Translations under genes and position numbers: made by a program
The notes under the pieces: model-generated
What the model saw: only the letters and a program-made list of their open reading frames with translations
What the model was told of the DNA's origin: nothing
Database searches by the model: none
Assembly: GCF_017826695.1 (NCBI RefSeq)
Contig: NZ_JAFFZW010000007.1
Coordinates: 124,001-188,000, forward strand
DNA: 64,000 nt
Reading direction: 5' to 3'
DNA from: Pseudomonas alliivorans
GTDB taxonomy: Bacteria > Pseudomonadota > Gammaproteobacteria > Pseudomonadales > Pseudomonadaceae
In this document: positions 11,421-19,423 of the stretch, piece after piece
Layout of the letters: the number at the start of each line of letters is the position of its first letter
Position numbering within the stretch: the first letter of the stretch is position 1

Positions 11421-11494
11421 GATCAATAAGACACTGTCGAGACTATTCAATTTTCGGGGTCACCGGCCGATAACACGCAAAAGTCTTATTGATC
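11421..11494. repeat. Spaced 12-bp inverted repeat flanking the aer promoter
   Basis: GATCAATAAGAC (11421-11432) and its exact reverse complement GTCTTATTGATC (11483-11494) lie 50 bp apart. The FliA-type promoter sits between them, and the right arm ends just before the AAGGA ribosome site. Each arm carries a TTGATC element resembling an ANR/FNR half-site. Confidence 0.6.
11447..11473 (+). promoter_or_regulatory. Sigma-28 (FliA) promoter of aer
   Basis: TCAA, exactly 15 bases, then a perfect GCCGATAA -10 element. This matches the Pseudomonas FliA consensus. Transcription would start near 11480, leaving a leader of about 30 bases to the ATG at 11511. Confidence 0.8.
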
Positions 11495-11510
11495 GAAGGA
11501 CCGAAATCCA

Positions 11511-13076
11511 ATGCGCAATAACCAGCCCATCACTCAACGTGAGCGGACTTTTCCTGCCGAACAACGCCTGATTTCCACCACCGATACCCGCGGCACGATT
11601 ACGTACTGCAACGAAGCCTTCGTGGACATCAGCGGGTACAGCCATGAAGAACTCGTCGGCGCGCCTCACAACACGGTGCGCCACCCGGACGTGCCACCTG
11701 CCGTTTTCGAGCACATGTGGACCACGCTCAAGTCCGGTCAGCCCTGGATGGGCATCGTCAAGAACCGCTGCAAGAATGGCGATCATTACTGGGTCAATGC
11801 CTATGTGACGCCGATGCTGGAAAACCGCCAGGTCGTGGGTTTCGAGTCGGTGCGCATCAAGCCGACCGCCGAGCAGATCCGTCGTGCCGAAGGGCTTTAT
11901 GCACGCCTGAACCAAGGCAAGAGCGCAGTGCCTGGCCGTGATAAATGGCTGCCGGTGCTGCAGGACTGGTTGCCGTTCATCCTCGTCAGCCAACTCGGTT
12001 TCCTGATCGGCGTATGGCTGAACTCGTCATGGGGCTTTGCCCTGGCCGCCGCGCTCTCGGTGCCGCTGGGCCTGATGGGCCTGTCATGGCAACAACGCGG
12101 CACCAAGCGCCTGCTGCGCCTGGCCGAACAGACCACGTCCGACCCGCTGATTGCGCAGATGTACACCGACAGTCGCGGTCCGCAGGCGCGTCTGGAAATG
12201 TCGATCCTCAGTCAGGAGGCGCGCATGAAAACCTGCCTGACGCGCCTGCAGGACACCGCTGAACACTTGAACCAACAGGCACGCCAATCCAACTCGCTGG
12301 CCAACGCCAGCTCGACCGGGCTGGAGCGTCAGCGCGTGGAAACCGAACAGGTTGCCGCTGCGATCAATCAGATGGCGGCTACCACGCAAGAAGTCGCCAG
12401 CCATGTCAATCGCGCCGCCGAGGCCACGCAACAGGCCAACGAACTGACCCGTCGCGGCCGCGACATCGCTGGCGAGACCCGCGAAGCCATTCAGCGCCTG
12501 TCGACTTCTGTCGGCGAAACCGGCCTGACCGTGACGCAACTGGCCAAGGACAGCGATGAAATCGGCGGCGTGGTGGATGTGATCAAAGGCATCGCCGATC
12601 AAACCAACCTGCTAGCCCTCAACGCGGCCATTGAAGCCGCCCGCGCCGGAGAAATGGGCCGCGGGTTTGCCGTGGTCGCCGACGAAGTCCGCCAACTGGC
12701 GCAACGCACGGCCGAATCCACCGGACAGATCCATGGCCTGATCGCCAAACTGCAACAGACCGCGAACGACGCCGTGCAGACCATGAACATCGGGCATCGC
12801 CAGGCCGAAGAAGGCGTAGCCCGCGTACTGGAAGCCGATCAGGCGCTGGTGGGCATCAGCGAAGCGGTGGCCAACATTACCGACATGACCACCCAGATCG
12901 CCACGGCCACCGAAGAACAAAGCTCGGTGGCTGAAGAGATCAACCGCAATATCTCGACCATTGCAGGATTGGCCGACAAGACTTCCGATGAAGCACATCG
13001 CTCTGCAGTATTGAGTGCGGCATTGACGGACACGGCCAATTCGCAATATTCGCTGGTGGAGCGGTTTAATCGGTAA
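11511..13076 (+). CDS. aer: Aerotaxis receptor Aer (PAS-containing chemoreceptor), 521 aa
   Basis: A redox/energy-taxis transducer. The N-terminal PAS domain (about residues 10-120) holds the segments ITYCNEAFVDISGYS and NTVRHPDVPPAVFEHMW typical of FAD-binding Aer proteins. One hydrophobic hairpin near residues 150-195 anchors it in the inner membrane, with no periplasmic ligand domain. The C-terminal coiled-coil signalling domain has the conserved tip NLLALNAAIEAARAGEMGRG and FAVVADEVRQLAQRTAEST. No C-terminal CheR pentapeptide is seen. Output is to CheA/CheW encoded near 36-44 kb. AAGGA lies 10 bases before the ATG, and the FliA-type promoter ties the gene to late flagellar expression. Confidence 0.93.
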   Translation: MRNNQPITQRERTFPAEQRLISTTDTRGTITYCNEAFVDISGYSHEELVGAPHNTVRHPDVPPAVFEHMWTTLKSGQPWMGIVKNRCKNGDHYWVNAYVTPMLENRQVVGFESVRIKPTAEQIRRAEGLYARLNQGKSAVPGRDKWLPVLQDWLPFILVSQLGFLIGVWLNSSWGFALAAALSVPLGLMGLSWQQRGTKRLLRLAEQTTSDPLIAQMYTDSRGPQARLEMSILSQEARMKTCLTRLQDTAEHLNQQARQSNSLANASSTGLERQRVETEQVAAAINQMAATTQEVASHVNRAAEATQQANELTRRGRDIAGETREAIQRLSTSVGETGLTVTQLAKDSDEIGGVVDVIKGIADQTNLLALNAAIEAARAGEMGRGFAVVADEVRQLAQRTAESTGQIHGLIAKLQQTANDAVQTMNIGHRQAEEGVARVLEADQALVGISEAVANITDMTTQIATATEEQSSVAEEINRNISTIAGLADKTSDEAHRSAVLSAALTDTANSQYSLVERFNR

Positions 13077-13095
13077 GGGGGATAATGTCTGGAAG

Positions 13096-13136
13096 AGCCT
13101 CGACAGACTTGGGTTTGTCGGGGCTTTTTATTTTTA
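13096..13136 (+). terminator. Intrinsic terminator of aer
   Basis: AGCCTCGACA and TGTCGGGGCT form a 10-bp stem (one G-U pair) with a 10-base loop, followed by TTTTTATTTTT. It marks the left boundary of the AT-rich accessory block. Confidence 0.93.
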
Positions 13137-13290
13137 ACCATAATTTTTTTAGGATCCGTTTCCTACAACATGGTATTTACATCAAGTAGGACTATTCCGT
13201 AACACCTCAGTCACCTGAAAATCAAGCAATCAGGCGTTGACAACGCAAACACACTCCGATTACGTGAAGGCTCAATTGATGATGGTTGAA

Positions 13291-13328
13291 CGGTATCACA
13301 ACGACGCTGAAAGCATCGTGTGATACCG
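13291..13328 (+). promoter_or_regulatory. Long hairpin in the leader of the first repeat-protein gene
   Basis: CGGTATCACAACGA and TCGTGTGATACCG pair over 13 bp with one bulged base and an 11-base loop. It ends 45 bases before the ATG at 13374, inside the probable 5' untranslated region. It has no T run, so it is more likely a regulatory or stabilising leader structure than a terminator. Confidence 0.5.
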
Positions 13329-13373
13329 CTCTTCAAGATCAACATAATCAACCCTGCTTAAACGGAGAAACTC

Positions 13374-14039
13374 ATGAGCTTTAATAATAGGAACTATGAA
13401 TTTTCAGCGCCTGTAATCCCTGCCGCCAGTCCGATTGACGGGCTGATTCCCACTGCAAATCTTGATCAACCGATTGCTGTTGAAGTCGTATTATGGGATG
13501 GGGTGCGTTCCGGCTACACTATCCAACTGAAGCTTAACGGCTTCAACGTCGGCGAAGTCAAGGCCGTGTCGGACGTGAATGGGCCTGGCGATACATTTCT
13601 CATGCATCTTGAGGAGCGATACTTAATGAAGTCGGGCCTTTACCACGTAGGATTTGAGGTGACGAATCATATCAATCAAGTCAGCGAAGATTCACCCATC
13701 ACTCCGCTGATCGTTGACCGCACCGCCCCCGGCGCAACCCTCCTCGCCCCGATCATCTTCCCGCAGATCAACTTCGGCGACCTCCTGAAAGGCGCGATCC
13801 CCGGCTACGCTGACATGCAGCCCGGTGACCGTATCCAGACCCTGTGCAACGGCCTCGAAGGACCGGTTCACGTGGTCACGCCGCAAGACCTGACCGACCG
13901 GCCTGTGCAAATCGGTTTTGAGCGTGAATTTCTGAAGAACCTGGACAGCGAGCACATCACGTTCAGCTACCAGATTACTGATCGGGCGGGCAATGTTTCG
14001 ATCATGGCGCAACTCGTCGAGCTCTCGATGCAGCGTTAA
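13374..14039 (+). CDS. Ig-like repeat protein A (2 repeats), 221 aa
   Basis: Not a family I can name. The protein consists of two beta-rich repeats of about 105 residues. Repeat 1 (about 20-119) ends in the linker VDRTAPG, and repeat 2 (about 120-221) has PGDRIQTLCNG near residue 150 and finishes YQITDRAGNVS. Both signatures recur in the protein encoded at 17555. There is no signal peptide, membrane segment or lipobox. The ATG follows GGAGA and a leader hairpin. The 3' part is GC-rich while the 5' part and leader are AT-rich. It is probably the left half of a unit whose third repeat is encoded by the gene at 14463. Confidence 0.75.
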   Translation: MSFNNRNYEFSAPVIPAASPIDGLIPTANLDQPIAVEVVLWDGVRSGYTIQLKLNGFNVGEVKAVSDVNGPGDTFLMHLEERYLMKSGLYHVGFEVTNHINQVSEDSPITPLIVDRTAPGATLLAPIIFPQINFGDLLKGAIPGYADMQPGDRIQTLCNGLEGPVHVVTPQDLTDRPVQIGFEREFLKNLDSEHITFSYQITDRAGNVSIMAQLVELSMQR

Positions 14040-14462
14040 GCCTCAAAATGCATTCATTTGAATACATGAAACATCGCCACCCACGCGAACGCGTGAACGA
14101 TTCCGTTGATAATGTCGCACGAAATATCCTACACGGAAGTGGGATAGGGATGATCGCAGGACGCTTTACTTATTTTCAGAAATTACTGTAGTAAGCGTCC
14201 TACTCTACGTATGAAAAGTTGATGACATCGAAAGATCCGAACTCAGGTTTAGCCCTTTAAATACAGGCCAAGGAGCCAAAAATAAACATTTTAAACGGAC
14301 ACAACCTGTAACATCATAATCAGATACCTGTTGCACACTTCGCCAATGGCGAGCGACTTGATATTGACCGCAGATTGCCTTGTAATATTTGCCGCAACGA
14401 CAAACCGCCGTTGCACATACAACACTCTCATAACAACTATCGATATCAGGCAAGGGAACGCG
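14040..14462. other. AT-rich gap between repeat genes A and B, 423 bp
   Basis: No open frame with a credible start is seen. It contains the palindrome CACGCGAACGCGTG (14082-14095), a long imperfect hairpin (14158-14201), and possible sigma-70-like elements (TTGATA near 14357 and TGTAAT 17 bases on) before gene B. Remnants of coding sequence linking A and B were not found by eye. Confidence 0.5.
14158..14201. repeat. Imperfect inverted repeat in the A-B gap
   Basis: AGGACGCTTTACT and AGTAAGCGTCCT pair over 12 bp with one bulged T, around a 19-base AT-rich loop. No T run follows. Its size and design recall the hairpin at 13291-13328, but the sequences differ. Confidence 0.5.
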
Positions 14463-14990
14463 ATGAGCGAAGATGATTCGAAAACAACAATACCGGAAGA
14501 ACAACAAAAGGAAAACGCAGCCGACTCAGTCAAAGAACCCGCTGCTGCCTATGCAGAAAACACGCCGTTGATTGCAGCCATTCCACCTTCTGATATTTCA
14601 GACACGTTGAAACCGCCTCAACTGCCACATGTAAACCCTGACGCCATCACTCAGGAACAGGTATTTGCGGGCATCGTTATTCACATCCCCGGATCCATAA
14701 AACTATGCGAAGGCGATGTCATCTTCTTTTACTGGGGCAGGAATATATCTTCGACACAGGTCTATCACCGTGTCGGAGCAAACAGCATCGTGCGAGCGCT
14801 GTGCCTGTCCTACCACTTCATGGCCGAACCGCAGTACGGGCTCGTCGATCTTTATTATGAAATCCATCGGGAGAACCAACTGATCGGCACTTCACCTGCC
14901 TTGAAGGTGACCGTCAATTACTCGCCCCCGCTGACGCCCAAACAACGACAACGAAAACGCTGGATCAGCCGCCGTTTCCCCGATAACTGA
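14463..14990 (+). CDS. Ig-like repeat protein B (1 repeat), 175 aa
   Basis: Function unknown. The ATG at 14463 follows AAGGGAA; a longer in-frame extension upstream lacks a ribosome site and is not repeat-like. Residues 1-50 are polar and Glu/Ala/Pro-rich, like a disordered linker. Residues about 55-160 form one copy of the repeat, with EGDVIFFYWG near residue 82 and VDLYYEIHRENQLIGTS near 145. The last 15 residues (KQRQRKRWISRRF) are strongly basic. It aligns best with the third repeat of the protein at 17555 (EGGDEIALYWG ... RNGQIIGTS). No signal peptide. It ends at a terminator shared with the autotransporter. Confidence 0.7.
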   Translation: MSEDDSKTTIPEEQQKENAADSVKEPAAAYAENTPLIAAIPPSDISDTLKPPQLPHVNPDAITQEQVFAGIVIHIPGSIKLCEGDVIFFYWGRNISSTQVYHRVGANSIVRALCLSYHFMAEPQYGLVDLYYEIHRENQLIGTSPALKVTVNYSPPLTPKQRQRKRWISRRFPDN

Positions 14991-14997
14991 CTGAAAA

Positions 14998-15023
14998 GCC
15001 CCCGGTGAGCGATCACCGGGGGC
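14998..15023. terminator. Bidirectional terminator, repeat gene B / autotransporter
   Basis: GCCCCCGGTGA and TCACCGGGGGC form a perfect 11-bp GC-rich stem with a GCGA loop. On the minus strand it is followed by TTTT, suiting the autotransporter gene that ends at 15058; it also lies 8 bases after the stop of repeat gene B. Confidence 0.85.
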
Positions 15024-15057
15024 CTTGGATGAGATGAAACCTGCTGCGCCCTAAGCG

Positions 15058-17241
15058 TTAAAACGCCAAGCGCACACCCACATTGGCTCCCCAAGGTTGC
15101 TCGACATGCCTGCCTTTCATGTAATCGAAGTCCGCATGCACCTGCAGGCGCTCGGACAGCGAAACCGACACACCGGCACCCAGTTCTGCCCGCGAGCCGA
15201 ACAGGCTGTTGTCGAACTTCGCGTCATTGACACTCACATCGTTGCTGCGCGAGAACTCTTGCGCCAATGCAACGCGCACGTAAGGCTGCAGAACACCGCC
15301 GTCCTTGAGCGCGATGGAACGACCCGCGGAGGTGCCGACCTTGCCCAACAGCGAGTGCGTGCGGTCGTTCTTCGCCTTCAGGCCGTTGTCCATACGGTAG
15401 TCCTTCCCTTCAACAACAACACTGGACAACTGAGCGAAGGGTTCCAGAAAGTAGTCGTCCGCCAGCTTGATGTGACGACCAAACTCTACCCAACCGCCCA
15501 CTGCGGTGTTGCTGTAGTCACCCTTGGCCTGGCTGGCATCGCTCATCGCCACCTTGGCCTTGTTGCGGAAGCGGTTGAGCTTGAGGACGCCATCCAGGTA
15601 GTAGCCATCGTCCGCCAGCCAGGTACCGTAAGCGCCCGCATAGTAGCTGTCGATCTTGCCCGAAGTGCCATGACTCAAATCCAGGTCCGACTTGCTGTAA
15701 CCGCCCAGCACACCGAACAGCAACTGACCGTTGCTGACCTCGACCGGCGCATCCGCACCCAGCGAAAGTCCGCTGATCTGTTGGCGATAGTCCACGCCGT
15801 CACCGGTAGTGGCGTTGAGACGACTGCCATAGGCGCGCATCCAGCTACCGCCCTGGCCCGTCCCGCGAATTTCTCCCATGCGCGTACGCAACGTCGAAAG
15901 CTCACTCATCCACACCGTTGGTGCAGCATTGAACAGCGCCAATGCACTTTGAGTGGACGGACTGATCACCTTGTCCTCGCCCACGATGAACCAGTCGTTG
16001 CCTTGCTGCTTCAACTGATAGGAAAAAGCCCCCAGGTCCACTCGGCCACCGAGCAGACTGAACTGCGCGTCGCCGCCTTCGGTATGGACCACTTTCAGGG
16101 GCTCCATGTCGGAAGAAACGACTTCCAATCCGGTATTACGCACCCGCAACCCAAACTGCCCACTCGCCTGACCGTTGACATCGATCAGGTCGCCGACGCC
16201 TTTGTCCAGATTTACTTGCATCCCAAAGCTGCCCTGCCCCGACAGCTCATTCAGCGACAAGGTATGAAATCCCTCTTCGGCAAAATTCACGCTACCGCCG
16301 TCCATGGACAGCGACCTCATAGCGTTATCCCCCACCATCTGCCAGTTGCCACCGGACTTCACAGCCAGGGTATTGCCATTGATGATATCGCCAGTGAGGC
16401 TGGCACGGTTTTGCAGGGTGACGTTCAAGGTGCTGGTGTCATCGGCGAAGAGATTGCCATAAAGGACGCTGTCGTCGACGTTCAAGGTGGACGTACTGTT
16501 GATAACGCTTTCGACAAGATTTCCGTTACCAGATATCAGTGCAGCGCGGTTCAGGATATTGATCTCCGCAAAATGCGGTATGCCCGCAAGTCCTTCCACT
16601 TTTATGGCTGCGCCATTGACACCCTCCACCGTAGAGCTGTCGACGGTCAGCCGACCAAGATCGAAACGGGTTCCGTTTTCTTCGATCTGGGAGTCGGTAA
16701 TCCAGATGCCGTTAGTCAGGCCTTTGATGTAGCTTTGATGCGAGACATTGGCCTGCGAACCGAAAATACCCACACCGGTACCTGCCCAAGCAAAGTGGGT
16801 TGTCATCGCTGTGACTCGGGTATTTTCGATGTCCATTGATGAACCGTTCGTTACGCTAAGCGCCATACCCGACGCCTCTACCTCGCTATTATCAAGCTTC
16901 GCGTAAGAGCCTCTTTCAGCCATCAGTGCAATTAAATCGTCATTTGAAATCCTGGAATCCTTTACGATCGTTCGAGCGGTTCCACGTGAATCGACGCGAC
17001 CCTGCACAAGCGTTCCGCCGCTCAAGTCAACCTGTCCCACTAGCGCCCTGATAGAGTTAATCACCGCGCCGTTCGAAACAAGATGCCCTCCCGGTTCTAC
17101 CGTGTAACCATCCACTGGACTGTCAGCATCGATATACATGTATCGATCCACAGGCACTGCCATCAAAGGCAAGGCCGTCAGATAGAGTGTGAAGCCCACG
17201 CCCGTGCTGGCCACGCTTTTCCTGCCAAAGAAACTTCTCAT
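15058..17241 (-). CDS. Classical (type Va) autotransporter, pertactin-like, 727 aa
   Basis: A Sec signal peptide covers about residues 1-29 (MRSFFGRKSVASTGVGF, hydrophobic core, LMAVP). The passenger (about 30-430) is rich in Asn, Ser, Gly and short beta strands, as in pertactin-type beta-helices. Residues about 455-727 form the 12-strand autotransporter barrel, beginning near GSWMRAYGSRLNATTGDG and ending GANVGVRLAF with the terminal Phe required by BAM. No protease triad or RGD motif was noticed, so an adhesin-like role is the guess. ATG 17241 is preferred to the GTG one codon earlier because AGGTGA is better spaced. It is transcribed against the four repeat-protein genes. Confidence 0.88.
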   Translation of the reverse strand: MRSFFGRKSVASTGVGFTLYLTALPLMAVPVDRYMYIDADSPVDGYTVEPGGHLVSNGAVINSIRALVGQVDLSGGTLVQGRVDSRGTARTIVKDSRISNDDLIALMAERGSYAKLDNSEVEASGMALSVTNGSSMDIENTRVTAMTTHFAWAGTGVGIFGSQANVSHQSYIKGLTNGIWITDSQIEENGTRFDLGRLTVDSSTVEGVNGAAIKVEGLAGIPHFAEINILNRAALISGNGNLVESVINSTSTLNVDDSVLYGNLFADDTSTLNVTLQNRASLTGDIINGNTLAVKSGGNWQMVGDNAMRSLSMDGGSVNFAEEGFHTLSLNELSGQGSFGMQVNLDKGVGDLIDVNGQASGQFGLRVRNTGLEVVSSDMEPLKVVHTEGGDAQFSLLGGRVDLGAFSYQLKQQGNDWFIVGEDKVISPSTQSALALFNAAPTVWMSELSTLRTRMGEIRGTGQGGSWMRAYGSRLNATTGDGVDYRQQISGLSLGADAPVEVSNGQLLFGVLGGYSKSDLDLSHGTSGKIDSYYAGAYGTWLADDGYYLDGVLKLNRFRNKAKVAMSDASQAKGDYSNTAVGGWVEFGRHIKLADDYFLEPFAQLSSVVVEGKDYRMDNGLKAKNDRTHSLLGKVGTSAGRSIALKDGGVLQPYVRVALAQEFSRSNDVSVNDAKFDNSLFGSRAELGAGVSVSLSERLQVHADFDYMKGRHVEQPWGANVGVRLAF

Positions 17242-17554
17242 CACAATAGGTCACCTCATTTATCAAAAGGAACTATTGTGTTTGAGTTTCGTCATTATTC
17301 GCCTTATCTAAGACCGAAATCAAAGCCGTCCATATCCGAAAAAATAGTAGTCTGATTCCTACGGTCGTAACCACGGATTTTGTTTTCCCTAGAACTTCCA
17401 AAAAAATGTAAATCCATCATTGACAAAGCCCCACACCTACTATTACTTGATTTTCAGGTACTCAACACCTTATGCGCAATGCCTTGATACTTTTACTACC
17501 AATGTTCCGGGCGCCATTAAAGCTGTGAAATCAATAACCAATATGGAAATGATC
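17242..17554. other. Divergent promoter region, autotransporter / repeat protein C
   Basis: An AT-rich region of 313 bp with no supported gene; in-frame codons from 17420 lead into gene C but lack a ribosome site. It must carry promoters for both directions. A possible sigma-70 -35 TTGACA at 17420-17425, with TATTAC 15 bases on, faces gene C. No known operator was recognised. Confidence 0.45.
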
Positions 17555-19384
17555 ATGCGTAACCGTAAAGACTTACATACCCGCCGCCCAAAAAAAGAGC
17601 TTTCACTCGCGCTTCCTTTCGTATCAGTAGCGGACGAAACAGACGGGCTGATCAAGACGATCGACCTGGAAAGCGATGTGGTTGTCGAATTTCCGGTCTG
17701 GGAAGGTGCTCAGTCACTAGATAAATATCAGCTAGAGCTGAATGGCAAACTGGTCGGCAGTCAAGCCAAACTTGACCCCCTGCCTCCGGAAGGCACTCTT
17801 TTACAATTGAATATATCAGTGGCAGACGAACTACGGTCTGATGGAGACTACGCGCTTACGTATAGAATCACAGGCTATCCAAGCGGATCCATACAGTCTT
17901 CTCCTCCAAGAAACATCGTCGTTGATCGCACGCCACCAGGTACCCATCAACTGGGCTACATGGATTTTCCGGATAGTGCAAAAGACGGCTTGACGCTTGA
18001 AGAACTAAGCGCCATGGGTGATGTACTGACGGGTAGCATCTTTGGCTACTCAGGGCTCAAGCAGGGCGACACCATCAAAACCTACTGGGGCGATGTACCA
18101 GGTCCGGAGCTGGCGCTAAAGGGTACCGAGGATGAGAATGAAGCAATTGAAATCGCATTCACAAAGGACTTCCTGACCCGTCTTGAAAGCCCTGCCGGTG
18201 CCACCTACTACACCGTCACAGACCGTGCAGGCAATGTATCTGCCGAATCGAAAAAGATCACGATTCCCCTGCTTCTGATAGAAGTGACACCTGACTTGCC
18301 GCCCCCCGTCATTGACGGATACGACGGCCTCATCGATCACGCTGATGCTCTGGCCAGCGTCGAAGTCAAGATTCCTGGCTCCGCCATCATCGAAGGAGGA
18401 GATGAAATTGCTCTCTACTGGGGCTCGGAAAAACTCGGGCCAGTGCCCGTGGAAGCAGAGGATATCAGCGAACCTTTCATTCTTATCTTCGACGTCCAGT
18501 ACTCGACGATCGAGCTGGCGCAGAATGGCTTACGAGACCTCAGGTATGACGTGATCAGAAATGGCCAGATCATCGGCACGTCTGAAAGACTTGAAATCAA
18601 TGTCAATATTGAACTCCCTGTTCCAGGTGCATTGGACAAACTCACCGTCAAAGGCAGCAGCGGCAGCCCAAGCAACGAAGACAATCTTATTGATGAGAAC
18701 GACTTTGAGCTGGACGCCACCCTTCTGATCAACTGGAACTCGCTTTTCAAGGCCTCACAAATCGTCACTGTTTTTTGGGGCGGACAAGAAGTTCTCGAAC
18801 AACCCTACATCCTTACCAACAGCGACGTTGCAGCAGGTCGACCGCTTTTACTCAACGCATTGAACAGCAAATTCAAGCCGGTCGGTACGGGCAATGACAT
18901 CCGCGTTTATTACACTATTACACAGACAGGAAACCCCAACATGACGACTTCCCCAGAGCAAGGCATTATCGTACGTTCCAAAGATGAACTTCCAGGCGGA
19001 CCGAGTGGCCCCGATGCACCTCATTTCAATTCGTTGAACGAAAACGGAGCGATCAATCGCGAGAACGGTGAATACGGCGCATCCATTTTCATCAAGCCTT
19101 ACACCAATATTCAGGAAGGACAAATCATTGACTTTACCTATGAGGCTTACGACGACCTTGTCGGTGGCATCAAGAAATTTGAATGGACACACACCTCCCC
19201 AGCGCTCACTCAAAATGAAGTCAATAACGGCTATACGGTAGTCGTTCCACGCCCAACACTGGACCAGCACTGCTATGGGCATACCGAAGTTTCTTTTAAG
19301 GTTCGAAGTGACCGTGGCCAAGGCAACTCCAAACGCGCGACTGCCTACGTGGACATGCGTTTAGGCGGCCTGTGCGGCATTTAA
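17555..19384 (+). CDS. Ig-like repeat protein C (5 repeats), 609 aa
   Basis: A protein of unknown function built from five repeats of about 112-124 residues. Repeat cores are LDKYQLELNG (near residue 57), QGDTIKTYWG (171), GGDEIALYWG (282), ASQIVTVFWGG (406) and EGQIIDFTYEA (519). Repeat 1 ends VDRTPPG and repeat 2 YTVTDRAGNVS, as in protein A; repeat 3 is closest to protein B. The N-terminus MRNRKDLHTRRPKKE is basic and has no hydrophobic core, so no Sec signal is evident. ATG 17555 is chosen because GGAA precedes it and the frame then resembles protein A; ATGs at 17543 and 17549 are possible. It is followed by gene D after 39 bases, probably in one operon. Confidence 0.75.
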   Translation: MRNRKDLHTRRPKKELSLALPFVSVADETDGLIKTIDLESDVVVEFPVWEGAQSLDKYQLELNGKLVGSQAKLDPLPPEGTLLQLNISVADELRSDGDYALTYRITGYPSGSIQSSPPRNIVVDRTPPGTHQLGYMDFPDSAKDGLTLEELSAMGDVLTGSIFGYSGLKQGDTIKTYWGDVPGPELALKGTEDENEAIEIAFTKDFLTRLESPAGATYYTVTDRAGNVSAESKKITIPLLLIEVTPDLPPPVIDGYDGLIDHADALASVEVKIPGSAIIEGGDEIALYWGSEKLGPVPVEAEDISEPFILIFDVQYSTIELAQNGLRDLRYDVIRNGQIIGTSERLEINVNIELPVPGALDKLTVKGSSGSPSNEDNLIDENDFELDATLLINWNSLFKASQIVTVFWGGQEVLEQPYILTNSDVAAGRPLLLNALNSKFKPVGTGNDIRVYYTITQTGNPNMTTSPEQGIIVRSKDELPGGPSGPDAPHFNSLNENGAINRENGEYGASIFIKPYTNIQEGQIIDFTYEAYDDLVGGIKKFEWTHTSPALTQNEVNNGYTVVVPRPTLDQHCYGHTEVSFKVRSDRGQGNSKRATAYVDMRLGGLCGI

Positions 19385-19423
19385 GCGTTCGTGCTATCTG
19401 TTACGACTCAATAAGGATATATG

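Larger units (their letters stand above)
11154..11510. other. acnA-aer intergenic region, 357 bp
   Basis: No convincing gene is present. It holds the acnA 3' hairpin (11161-11190), a spaced inverted repeat (11421-11494), and a sigma-28 promoter for aer (11447-11473). The stretch 11191-11420 shows no feature I can support. Confidence 0.6.

Noticed and set aside
11419..11426. TTGATCAA as a complete ANR box for aer
   Set aside because: The half-sites overlap rather than being spaced by four bases; kept only as possible half-sites in the inverted repeat.
15097..16839. A 580-codon open frame antisense to the autotransporter
   Set aside because: Low-complexity His/Gln/Arg translation, no ribosome site; the minus-strand autotransporter has signal peptide, passenger and barrel.
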